Assembly: GCA_900541745.1 (NCBI GenBank)
Contig: UQLA01000011.1
Coordinates: 1 to 64,000, forward strand
Length of the DNA: 64,000 nt
Source: an uncultured Collinsella sp.
GTDB taxonomy: Bacteria; Actinomycetota; Coriobacteriia; Coriobacteriales; Coriobacteriaceae
Direction of reading: 5' to 3'
Program-made: the position numbers and the translations under genes
Shown here: positions 43,484 through 51,159 of the stretch, piece by piece
Numbering within the stretch: the stretch's first letter is position 1
Layout of the letters: each line of letters begins with the position of its first letter
The notes under the pieces: model-generated
Told to the model about the DNA's origin: nothing
The model's database searches: none
Seen by the model: the letters and a program-made list of their open reading frames with translations, nothing else

Positions 43484-44047
43484 TTACCCCGCCACACGCA
43501 CTGAGCGCCCGGCCCCTTCTTGGGTGCCCCTCTCCTCCGCATATTCCATAATGCGGCGCGCCGTTTTCCTGCTCACCTTTGAGTCATCGCCGGCCAAGTA
43601 TGCGTATACGTTTCCCTTATTCAGATTCAAATCGCGGCAGAGACCGTAGCGCGTTATGCCCGATTCCCCTAGCGCTCCCAATGTTCTTTTTCGCATCAGG
43701 GCGTTGATCCTTCTATCCGCAACTGGCTTTTCCTTCACCGCTCTATACGCACGCCAAACGTTGGCATAACGGTTAGGGAGCTCGCTTTTGGCGCATAGAG
43801 ACGCCATGCCACCCGCTTGATCGTACAAAGACAAAACACCCCGGTAATCCTCTTCCATCCACGAGCCCTCGGATAAGCCCAGAACGTATTCGGCTTTGCC
43901 CTGCGCCAAAGCGAGCAAAAACAGAGGCTCCGCCACGCGCGGCGCAACCGTCGTCGCCTGCTCAACCAGTTTTCTAAAACTCAGCGACCGCTGCCCGGAC
44001 AGCTCTCGGCAATAGCCTTTCAAAAATCCCTCAAAAGTCAGATTCAA
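43484..44047 (-). CDS. unknown protein with C-terminal helix-turn-helix, partner of the NTase-like gene
   Basis: About 187 residues. I do not recognise the N-terminal helical region. The C-terminus (about 135-175) looks like a helix-turn-helix: RYGLCRDLNLNKGNVYAYL and VSRKTARRIMEYAEE. The start is a TTG at 44047 with AAGGAGG 7 nt upstream; it overlaps the TGA of the preceding gene (TTGA), so the two are translationally coupled. The pairing of a nucleotidyltransferase-like protein with a DNA-binding partner suggests a toxin-antitoxin-like module, by inference only. Confidence 0.7.
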   Translation of the reverse strand: MNLTFEGFLKGYCRELSGQRSLSFRKLVEQATTVAPRVAEPLFLLALAQGKAEYVLGLSEGSWMEEDYRGVLSLYDQAGGMASLCAKSELPNRYANVWRAYRAVKEKPVADRRINALMRKRTLGALGESGITRYGLCRDLNLNKGNVYAYLAGDDSKVSRKTARRIMEYAEERGTQEGAGRSVRVAG

Positions 44048-44574
44048 CCGAGCACCTCCTTTTTGTATTGCCTGTATGCGCAGACCATCTCTTGATAACT
44101 CCGCTCCGAGGGCGACGACGCCAGAGCCTCTCCCTCGTCGAATATAAGCCGCTCGAGCAGATCCCAATCAAGTCGGTCAACGAATGCCTGACTATGAAAA
44201 TCGACGATGTCGTTCGGACGATAGGCATAAAGCTTCATCACCGCCAGGTCCTCCAAAGATGGCGTAAAGTACCTGATAAAACGCGCCCCAATCTTCAAGG
44301 GAATCAAACGATCTTCGTAATTGAATGGCATCTGATTACAATATGCCACCGCCATACCATTCACCTCGGGGTATCGAGCTATGATCTCGCGGAGGCACCT
44401 GTCTGCCTCAAACACATCAATGTCATGTGTAACCGACCGATTCGTCACATCGTTTAGCATGAAAGCGCCTCCTCCCACCAATACAACGCTCGGCCTGTCG
44501 TCTCTTGGACCTATTTCCAGCTCCGCCTCTTCGTCAATGCCCAGAAGAGTCTGCTCTAAATCCTGCTTATACAT
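44044..44574 (-). CDS. nucleotidyltransferase-fold protein (DUF6036/MNT-like)
   Basis: 176 residues. VLVGGGAFML (31-40) followed by THDIDVF (D51, D53) is the GG...DxD active-site layout of minimal nucleotidyltransferases. The rest has SLEDLAVMKLYAYRPNDIVD, seen in DUF6036 and AbiEii-like proteins where D helps hold the metal. The chemistry could be transfer of a nucleotide to RNA or protein, as in MNT/AbiEii toxins. AGGATTT precedes the ATG. The partner gene overlaps its stop. Confidence 0.75.
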   Translation of the reverse strand: MYKQDLEQTLLGIDEEAELEIGPRDDRPSVVLVGGGAFMLNDVTNRSVTHDIDVFEADRCLREIIARYPEVNGMAVAYCNQMPFNYEDRLIPLKIGARFIRYFTPSLEDLAVMKLYAYRPNDIVDFHSQAFVDRLDWDLLERLIFDEGEALASSPSERSYQEMVCAYRQYKKEVLG

Positions 44575-44697
44575 AGCAAATCCTATTATTATTCATCTTC
44601 AATAATACTATTCAGTCGCACGACAGGACCTACAGGATGCAAGAATTCTGCTCGTGGCGATAATCCCTACACCCTAGAAGTCCTAATGTGACAAACG

Positions 44698-45120
44698 CTA
44701 ACTCTCCCAGCCGGCGCGGACGGTTGTTGCGACATCACCTAGGCGCTGGCCGAGAGCTGCCAAGTGCTGAAGCACCTCATTGGGCGAGGCGCCGTTGAGA
44801 ATGCACGTGAGGGCATATGAGGCCAAGAAGATTGCCGCGAGTCCCAACGGGATCAGCACAATCATCGCTAACGTGCGCAGGCGCTGGCCCACGCGGCGGC
44901 GACGCGCACGATGCTTATCGAACGCAAGCTCCTGCGCATATGAATCTTGTTGTACGGAATAGTTCTCTGACGCCGATCCGCCCGCAAGCGAAACCGCGGG
45001 TGCGGCATTTTGCGCAGGGGGCTGGGCGGCTACCCCTTGCATTTGCATCTCCATGAGCCGTTGCTGCTGACGCAGCATGCGCTCAGCTTGTTGCTGCGGA
45101 GTCTCAAGAAACAGGTCCAT
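44698..45120 (-). CDS. small single-span membrane protein, unknown
   Basis: About 140 residues. A Gln/Met-rich N-terminus (QQQAERMLRQQQRLMEMQMQ), a basic patch (HRARRRRVGQRLR) and one membrane span (LAMIVLIPLGLAAIFLASYA) precede a short tail. GGAGG lies 5 nt before the ATG at 45120. I do not recognise a family. Confidence 0.7.
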   Translation of the reverse strand: MDLFLETPQQQAERMLRQQQRLMEMQMQGVAAQPPAQNAAPAVSLAGGSASENYSVQQDSYAQELAFDKHRARRRRVGQRLRTLAMIVLIPLGLAAIFLASYALTCILNGASPNEVLQHLAALGQRLGDVATTVRAGWES

Positions 45121-45327
45121 GCTGGCCTCCAAAATCGGAGCATTCGACGCTTACGCCCAGCATCCCGCACCGCCAAGGCCACGGCAACGCAATCCGTAGC
45201 AATAGCCGCAAAGTTTCTTGTTGACAAAAGCTGTCGAAAACCTCAACAACTCCCCTACCAGCACTTTCTCTGAGCTTTTTTATCGAATGATCTTTTGCCC
45301 TTCCACCAACCCGCCAACTAACCAAAA

Positions 45328-45346
45328 GCTGACCAAAAGCTTGACG
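45328..45346. promoter_or_regulatory. shared 19-bp motif, copy 2
   Basis: GCTGACCAAAAGCTTGACG, one base different from 8411-8429. ACCAAAAGCT is immediately repeated upstream. Confidence 0.4.
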
Positions 45347-45377
45347 TAAATTGTGAAGACCGGGACCCCACACAAAA

Positions 45378-45403
45378 CGTGCCGCCCCATAAGGGGCGGC
45401 ACG
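45378..45403 (-). terminator. terminator downstream of rubrerythrin
   Basis: CGTGCCGCCCC and GGGGCGGCACG pair perfectly around ATAA. On the minus strand TTTTGTG follows. Confidence 0.75.
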
Positions 45404-45455
45404 CAAACTTCTAATCAGCTTTTCTGTAACGAGCACGCGACGGCCCAACGCCGGA

Positions 45456-45547
45456 GCGCAGGGCGGGAGGCCGGATTGCCTTCCCTCAACGCGACCCTGC
45501 GGAGCCGCGAGCGGGGAGGGAAGGCAATCCGGCCTCCCGCCCTGCGC
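45456..45547. repeat. long inverted repeat (32-bp perfect arms)
   Basis: The arms at 45456-45487 and 45516-45547 are perfect complements (start GCGCAGGGCGGGAGGCCGG). The loop is 28 bases. No T-run, no gene. Confidence 0.9.
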
Positions 45548-45572
45548 CCCGCAGTCCACGTTCGTATCGGCG

Positions 45573-46112
45573 CTAGTAGTTCACCACCTGCTCCTCAAAG
45601 TACGCCTTCGGGTGGTTGCACACCGGGCACACCTCGGGCGCCTCGGCACCAACATGCAGGTGCCCGCAGTTCAGGCACTTCCACACCTTTACGCCCTCGC
45701 GCTCAAACACCTCGCCCGATTCAATGCGCTCGACAAGCTTGTTGTAGCGCTCCTCGTGAGCCTGCTCGACAGCACCGACGCCACGGAACTTTGCGGCGAT
45801 CTCGGTAAAGCCCTCCTCCTCGGCGGTCTTGGCGAACTCGTCGTACATCGTGGTCCACTCGTAGTTCTCACCCGCAGCGGCATCACGCAAGTTGTCCAGG
45901 GTGTCGGGAACGGCGCCGTCGTGCAGATACTTAAACCACAGCTTGGCGTGCTCGGACTCGTTGCCTGCGGTCTCGGCAAAGATATTCGAGATCTGAACGT
46001 AGCCATCCTTCTTGGCCTTAGATGCGTAGTAGCGATACTTGGTATGCGCCTGGGACTCACCGGCAAAAGCGGTCTCGAGGTTCTTCTTGGTTTGAGAGTT
46101 CTCAAAATCCAT
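45573..46112 (-). CDS. rbr: rubrerythrin
   Basis: 179 residues. A four-helix ferritin-like domain carries the diiron ligands (AFAGESQAHTKY, ETAGNESEHAK, EQAHEERY). A C-terminal rubredoxin-type iron site is CLNCGHLHVG with CPVCNHP. It reduces hydrogen peroxide in anaerobes. The second Met (46112) starts the conserved sequence, with AAGGGAAG ahead. An Rrf2 regulator and MutY-like gene lie just upstream; it is transcribed alone, with a terminator behind it. Confidence 0.94.
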   Translation of the reverse strand: MDFENSQTKKNLETAFAGESQAHTKYRYYASKAKKDGYVQISNIFAETAGNESEHAKLWFKYLHDGAVPDTLDNLRDAAAGENYEWTTMYDEFAKTAEEEGFTEIAAKFRGVGAVEQAHEERYNKLVERIESGEVFEREGVKVWKCLNCGHLHVGAEAPEVCPVCNHPKAYFEEQVVNY

Positions 46113-46224
46113 AGGTGTACTTCCCTTCAACATGCCGCCCGTAGGCTTCGAGCGGCCTTGTCTTTAGGATGCCCTCATGTCGAAAATCTAAACCTTACAA
46201 TCCTGTTCTTCAGATTCGGGTGGG

Positions 46225-47130
46225 CTACACGCTTAGCCAGCGGTCACCCTCCACGCGGCAAAAGCCCTCGCGCTCAAGATCGGCGAGAATGCTTGCAACC
46301 AACTCGCGCTCGACCGGCTCGCGGCCTGCTGCCGCCTCCATTTCGTTGACGCCCGCCACGGCCTCGGCGAGTGTGATGCCCGCCGGCCGCCCATCGCGCG
46401 CAGCCAGCAGCATGCGCACGATGTGGGCGCGCTTTTGACGGCGCGAGCCCTCAAACTTGGACTGACGACTATAGCTCGCCGAGCGCCTCGACGGATTGGG
46501 CAGCGTCCTCTTAAGATACGCGCCATAATCCAGCAGCGCGTAATACCATGCGCGCGGTGTGTCGGCATCATCGAGCGGCACGGCAAAGGGAGCGATCTCA
46601 TCCGCCGTCGCACCGGGAGCTGCCGGACAGGCGGCCTGAATCAGCGGCACCAGCTCGCGATCGGGAACGGCCGGCACATCGGGAAAGAAATGATGCAGAA
46701 AGACCGTGCGCACGTTGGTCTCCAGATACACACCCGGTAGATCGAACGCAAACGACCGGATGCCCTGCGCCGTCGCCGGGCCAATACCGGGCAGGGCGAC
46801 CAAGTCGCGCGTCTCACGTGGAAACTCCCCACCCCAGTCTTCCATAACGCACTGAGCGGCTCTGTGAAGCGCCAAAGCACGCCGGTTGTAGCCCATCCCC
46901 TGCCAAGCGTCCAAAACATCGGAAGGCGCGGCCTGGGCAAGCGCCTGCACGGTTGGAAAGCGATCGAGCCACGCGGGCATACGCGTCTCCACGCGCGGCA
47001 CCTGCGTTTGCTGCAGCATAACCTCGGAAAGCCAAATAATGTACGGGTCGCGCGTGCGGCGCCACGGAAGGTCGCGATAACGCAGGACCCCTTCCGAACG
47101 AATCATCGAACGAAAGGGGTCCTGAATCAT
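46225..47130 (-). CDS. MutY-like adenine DNA glycosylase lacking the iron-sulfur motif
   Basis: 301 residues, shorter than MutY (about 350). The HhH-GPD fold is clear: E36 in LSEVMLQQTQVPRVETR is the catalytic Glu, and LPGIGPATAQGI is the hairpin. But the C-X6-C-X2-C-X5-C iron-sulfur loop is missing after LDYGAYLKRTLPNP, and the C-terminal NUDIX-like domain is absent. The conserved catalytic Asp (LDGNV in E. coli) is Glu here (E137, YLETNVRTVF). It resembles a known group of cluster-less HhH-GPD proteins. The end has a winged-helix-like look. AAGGAG precedes the ATG. Confidence 0.85.
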   Translation of the reverse strand: MIQDPFRSMIRSEGVLRYRDLPWRRTRDPYIIWLSEVMLQQTQVPRVETRMPAWLDRFPTVQALAQAAPSDVLDAWQGMGYNRRALALHRAAQCVMEDWGGEFPRETRDLVALPGIGPATAQGIRSFAFDLPGVYLETNVRTVFLHHFFPDVPAVPDRELVPLIQAACPAAPGATADEIAPFAVPLDDADTPRAWYYALLDYGAYLKRTLPNPSRRSASYSRQSKFEGSRRQKRAHIVRMLLAARDGRPAGITLAEAVAGVNEMEAAAGREPVERELVASILADLEREGFCRVEGDRWLSV

Positions 47131-47151
47131 GGCTATGCTCCTTATGCGGCG

Positions 47152-47637
47152 CTATTCCTCCCGGCAAGCGCACGCACAGGTGGCGTACTCGGGAAACGCA
47201 TCGCGGTCGGCGAACTTGGAATCGACGGCCGGGAACTGGCGGTGAGCGACGATATCGCCCAGCGAAACGGAATCGAGGTAGTCGCGCATCAGCGCTTGAG
47301 CTCCGGCCCACAGGGGATGATAACAGCACGTGCCCATGCGTGCACAGTCGCCATCGGGCGCGGTGCAATCGTTCATGACCATGGGGCCCTGAACGGCCTC
47401 AACGACCTGGCGGATGGTGACATCGTCGGGGCTGACCTTAAGACGCATGCCGCCATGGACGCCACGCAGGCTCTCCACAATACCGGCCTGAACCAAACCA
47501 TGCTGAATCGAACGGGCAAACGAATACGGGACATTGACCTCTTCGGCGGCGGTGCGAACAGAAAGCAGACGCTCCGGGTCCTCGGCAAGCATCGCGAGCA
47601 TGCGAAGGGCGTAATCAGTCTTCCTCGATATGTCCAT
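47152..47637 (-). CDS. Rrf2-family transcriptional regulator
   Basis: 161 residues. The N-terminal winged helix matches Rrf2 (DISRKTDYALRMLAMLA, VPYSFARSIQHGLVQAGIV, RGVHGGMRL). Cysteines C91, C98, C104 and C105 probably bind an iron-sulfur cluster, as in IscR and NsrR. The C-terminus adds ATCACACREE. It senses redox or iron state in the cytoplasm, by inference. GAAAGGGG precedes the ATG. MutY-like and rubrerythrin genes follow it. Confidence 0.9.
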   Translation of the reverse strand: MDISRKTDYALRMLAMLAEDPERLLSVRTAAEEVNVPYSFARSIQHGLVQAGIVESLRGVHGGMRLKVSPDDVTIRQVVEAVQGPMVMNDCTAPDGDCARMGTCCYHPLWAGAQALMRDYLDSVSLGDIVAHRQFPAVDSKFADRDAFPEYATCACACREE

Positions 47638-47946
47638 TTTTCCCCTTTCAAGGAATAGGAACAGCTCGAACGAGCTCCGGAGCCGAGCTTACGTCGAGAC
47701 GCCAATGACCGTATGGACGCCCATATAGCAAAACGGGTGCCCACTGAATGCCGTGTTTGAAGCCTCTTGCATCAAAAACGGCCCATAGTGCAATTTAGTA
47801 TAACCTAACCCCCTGCTTCGTTGAACAGGTGTTGTGCAACAAACGCCTTGTTTGAACACAGGTCTCAAACGGAGCTTGTCCGGGAATTGGAAGGATTTGG
47901 TTTTGGGCAAAAGGAGCCGATGGGATCAAGGTCCTATCAAACGCAA
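47638..47946. other. Rrf2 promoter region
   Basis: 309 bases. Apart from the promoter candidate at 47797 and short palindromes (GCTCCGGAGC), nothing is supported. Confidence 0.4.
47797..47825 (-). promoter_or_regulatory. candidate promoter for the Rrf2 gene
   Basis: On the minus strand TTCAAC, a 17-base spacer, then TATACT. It lies about 160 bases upstream of the Rrf2 ATG. Confidence 0.4.
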
Positions 47947-47972
47947 AAAGCCACATCCGAAGACGTGGCTTT
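47947..47972 (-). terminator. terminator of tRNA-Asp
   Basis: AAAGCCAC and GTGGCTTT pair around ATCCGAAGAC; on the minus strand a CTTTTT tail follows. Confidence 0.7.
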
Positions 47973-47980
47973 AATTGCGT

Positions 47981-48058
<78 letters not shown>

Positions 48059-48166
48059 AGGCAGTCGTTCGCGTTTGTTTCCGCTCGCGTGCGCTGCGGG
48101 GATTAGTATACACAGAAGTCTGTCCGGTGCGCAACAACTTTTTTGAAAATATTTTTTGGGCCCTCC

Positions 48167-48311
48167 GGGAGGGTCTCCGGGGCCGGCAAGCGCGGGTTAA
48201 GTTTGCTGCTCTACAGTCCTGCGCAAGACGGAAAGCACATTAAGTGCTTTCCTTTGCGTGCGGAACTCGCGACAAACTTAACCCGCGCTTGCCGGCCCCG
48301 GAGACCCTCCC
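48167..48311. repeat. very long inverted repeat (39-bp perfect arms) with inner palindrome
   Basis: The arms at 48167-48205 and 48273-48311 are perfect complements (begin GGGAGGGTCTCCGGGGCCGG). The 67-base loop holds the inner palindrome GGAAAGCAC...GTGCTTTCC. It lies between the tRNA gene and the phosphoesterase gene. Confidence 0.92.
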
Positions 48312-48428
48312 TGCCGTCACTTTGTTCGAAGACTTTGTTGCTCGCCGCTTCGCGGCTCGGGATCCCCGTGCTCCTCGGCGGGGTTGTCTGATGGTTGTTG
48401 TTGAACTTCGGCCTTTGGCTCAAAGAAA

Positions 48429-48457
48429 AACGGGAGATGCGATCTGCATCCCCCGTT
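48429..48457 (-). terminator. terminator after the phosphoesterase
   Basis: AACGGGAGATGC pairs with GCATCCCCCGTT with one mismatch; on the minus strand TTTTTCTTTG follows. Confidence 0.8.
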
Positions 48458-48467
48458 TTTGTTGCAC

Positions 48468-48935
48468 CTACTCCAAGTCAATAAATTTGGTGCTCAGGAT
48501 CTTGCCGTCCTTGACGAGCATTCTGGCCATGGTGGGGCCTCGGCTGCCTCGGGGGTAGCTGGCGCTGCCGGGATTGAGGACCAGGCAGCGGCCTACTTGG
48601 GCTTCTTTGGTTACGTGGGTGTGGCCGTTGATGGCTACGTCTACGGATCCCACGGGCAGGTCTTCGCGGTAGTGGGCTACGGCAAATTTGAGGCCTTCGT
48701 AGGTGAAGAGGGCCAATCGATCTACATCGGGGCCGTAGTCGCGGTAGTAGTCGTTGTTTCCTAGGACCGCTCGCACGGGAGCGATGGTGCATAGATGCTC
48801 GTAATCCATCTCTGAGGTGAGGTCTCCAGCGTGGATGATCAGATCTGCGCCCTTGAGCTCGTCCAGAAGCGCGGGCGAAAGATAGCCGTGGGTGTCCGAG
48901 ATGATGTCGATGCGCTTGGCGCTTGCACTGTTCAT
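48468..48935 (-). CDS. YfcE/MJ0936-type metallophosphoesterase
   Basis: About 155 residues. All metal motifs are present: DIISDTHG, HAGDLT, GNND and INGHTHVTK. The family hydrolyses phosphodiesters such as cyclic nucleotides or phosphate esters with a two-metal centre; the natural substrate is unknown. AAGGGAT precedes the ATG at 48935. It stands alone, followed by a terminator. Confidence 0.9.
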   Translation of the reverse strand: MNSASAKRIDIISDTHGYLSPALLDELKGADLIIHAGDLTSEMDYEHLCTIAPVRAVLGNNDYYRDYGPDVDRLALFTYEGLKFAVAHYREDLPVGSVDVAINGHTHVTKEAQVGRCLVLNPGSASYPRGSRGPTMARMLVKDGKILSTKFIDLE

Positions 48936-49026
48936 GGGATCCCTTCTGCAAAACCGATTCGACGTATATGCAAAAAGCCCCACGGCTCCGCAGACAATTG
49001 GTCTACAGGGCTGCGGGGCCAGTGTG

Positions 49027-49743
49027 CTAGAGGCTCAGGGCCTTCTTGAGCGGTACAACGCGGCGGCGCGAAACCGGCACGCGTTCGTCGACGCCCGTAA
49101 TACCCAGTTGGATAGCGCCCGAGGGCACCGTCTCGACATCCGTGACGCACGCCAAGTTAACGATATAGCGGCGATGAACGCGAAAGAAGCCAAAGTCGCA
49201 AAGCTTGGCCTCGAACTGCGCCAGCGAAGTCGTCGATAGAAAACGATCATCGACGGTATAGATGCAGGAGTAATCGTCCTTGGCCATGATGAAGCGAATG
49301 TCATCCACGGGGATGAGGACCTTACGGCCGCCCTTTTCCACCGGAATGCGCTCGATGGTGGCTTTGCTGTCCGTGACGGGCTTGGCGTGCTGCATGACCT
49401 TCTCGATCGCGCGATCCAGGCGCGCCTCCTCAACCGGCTTCATTAGGTAATCGACGGCATCTACGTCGAACGCCTCGACGGCATGATCGCTATACGCGGT
49501 CACAAACACAATCGCCGGCGGATTCTTAAGCTTATGCAGTGCCTCGGCAAGCTGCAGACCAGAAGCGCCGGGCATCGAGATATCGAGAAATACGACATCG
49601 ACGCGGCTCTCCATCAACATCTCAATGGCGGAGCGGACGCTCGACGCCTCAGTGATCGTGCCGATCTTGCCCGTCTGCTCGAGCAAGAAGCGAAGTTCCG
49701 AACGGGCCGGGGCCTCGTCATCCACAATCATCGCACGCAGCAT
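49027..49743 (-). CDS. LytTR-family response regulator (first system)
   Basis: About 238 residues. The receiver domain has the phospho-Asp D54 (VVFLDISMPG) and YLMKP. The C-terminal LytTR DNA-binding domain ends with FRVHRRYIVNLACV and VPVSRRRVV. It follows its sensor kinase by 72 bases. The second Met (49743) starts the receiver fold, with AAAGG ahead. Its targets are unknown. Confidence 0.92.
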   Translation of the reverse strand: MLRAMIVDDEAPARSELRFLLEQTGKIGTITEASSVRSAIEMLMESRVDVVFLDISMPGASGLQLAEALHKLKNPPAIVFVTAYSDHAVEAFDVDAVDYLMKPVEEARLDRAIEKVMQHAKPVTDSKATIERIPVEKGGRKVLIPVDDIRFIMAKDDYSCIYTVDDRFLSTTSLAQFEAKLCDFGFFRVHRRYIVNLACVTDVETVPSGAIQLGITGVDERVPVSRRRVVPLKKALSL

Positions 49744-49815
49744 AGGGATTAAACCTTTCGTCAACAAACTACGCTGGGCATCCGCCGCTTGGCGTTGAGC
49801 CCATAGCCTTTTATT

Positions 49816-51159
49816 TTACTCTTGAATATCAAAGATGCTCTCTGACAAATCAAGATGCAGGAGCACTTTGGTGCCCTTGCCCGGCGCCGATTCGACGCGC
49901 GTATAAGAGTGCGGTCCATAAAAGCGATGGATGCGCTCAGAAATATTGTGCATGGCCACGCCGGCGCCGCCGCCTTGCGGGGAACTGGCATCGGGGCGGG
50001 CGGAGCGCTCATCAAACAGCCTGGCGGCGGTGCCCTCGTCCATGCCCACGCCGTTGTCAGCCACGGCAATCAAGATTGCGTCGTCGCCGTCTTGATGGAC
50101 GGTCACATCGATCCGCAGGGCGTCGTCATCGCCCATGCCATGCCGTACGGCGTTCTCGACGATGGGCTGGATTACAAAGGCCGGGACCAACGTGTCCTCG
50201 ACATCCTCGGAGACATCGAAGGTCGCCAGTACGCGGTCTTCGCCAAAGCGCGCCTTCTCAAACGTCAGGTAGCGCTTGGTCTGGGCAACCTCACGCGAGA
50301 CCGGGATAAGCGACCCCGAGTTGTCGAGCGTGGCGCGATAGAACGAGGAGAACTCGCGCAGCAGCTCGCGGGCACGCAGCGGATCGGTGCGTGTAAACGA
50401 CGCGATGGTGTTGAGCGTGTTGAACAGAAAGTGCGGATTGATCTGTGCCTGCAGGGCACGTACCTCGGCACGGGCCGTGAGCTCCTTTTGCACCTCGAGC
50501 TCGTGGATGGCGAGCTGCGTGGACAGGATCTCGGCAAAGCCCGAGGCGAGTGCATACTGGGTACGGTCGACGGCGCGCGGGGTCTTGTAGTAGAACTTGA
50601 GCGTGCCGACGGTGCGGTCGCCCACCTTGATGGGCGCGATGATACCGGCGGGAACATGGTTGTGCGAGCCATCCGAACCCACCACGTCTACCACGCGGTT
50701 GAACGACTGCACGATGCCGTGCTCAATGACGTAGCGCGTGGCAAGCGTGTGGATGGGCGAGTCGGGCAGTAGCTTTTCCTCGAACTCGCCCGCGCAGGCC
50801 AGCACGTTGCCCTCATCGGTGATGGCAACGGTCATGGCACGTGTCTCGGGCAGGATACGTCGGCACACCAAAAGCGCTGATTCCTGTGTCAGGCCGCCCT
50901 TAATGTCCTCGAGCATGGCCGAGGCAACCGAAAGCGTCTCCTCGGTGTACTGGGAGCGTACCGAATCGGGATTGAGCGTCAAATAGATAAAGATGCACAG
51001 GAAGATGCACAGTAACGCACAGGCGACCACCGTGGCAATCGGCTCAATGCCAGTCGCCAGGGCAAAGATAAAGTACGCCAACACGCAAACGGCGCAGACA
51101 ACGGCGATGATGCGAAAGATTGAAATTGAATTATCGCGCTGGGCGCGGAGGTCGATCAT
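49816..51159 (-). CDS. LytS-type sensor histidine kinase (first system)
   Basis: 447 residues. Two short membrane spans lie at the N-terminus (about 14-60), then a GAF-like sensory region (about 80-210, with AGIIAPIKVGDRTVGTLKFY). The His kinase domain has the phospho-His H243 in QINPHFLFNTLNT, and an HATPase domain ends the protein (VENAVRHG, DNGVGM). Its ATG overlaps the preceding glycosyltransferase stop (ATGA). Confidence 0.92.
   Translation of the reverse strand: MIDLRAQRDNSISIFRIIAVVCAVCVLAYFIFALATGIEPIATVVACALLCIFLCIFIYLTLNPDSVRSQYTEETLSVASAMLEDIKGGLTQESALLVCRRILPETRAMTVAITDEGNVLACAGEFEEKLLPDSPIHTLATRYVIEHGIVQSFNRVVDVVGSDGSHNHVPAGIIAPIKVGDRTVGTLKFYYKTPRAVDRTQYALASGFAEILSTQLAIHELEVQKELTARAEVRALQAQINPHFLFNTLNTIASFTRTDPLRARELLREFSSFYRATLDNSGSLIPVSREVAQTKRYLTFEKARFGEDRVLATFDVSEDVEDTLVPAFVIQPIVENAVRHGMGDDDALRIDVTVHQDGDDAILIAVADNGVGMDEGTAARLFDERSARPDASSPQGGGAGVAMHNISERIHRFYGPHSYTRVESAPGKGTKVLLHLDLSESIFDIQE

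Larger units (their letters stand above)
45121..45572. other. intergenic region between unknown membrane gene and rubrerythrin
   Basis: 452 bases without a supported gene. It contains a 19-bp motif shared with 8411, a terminator and a long inverted repeat, each listed separately. Confidence 0.5.
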
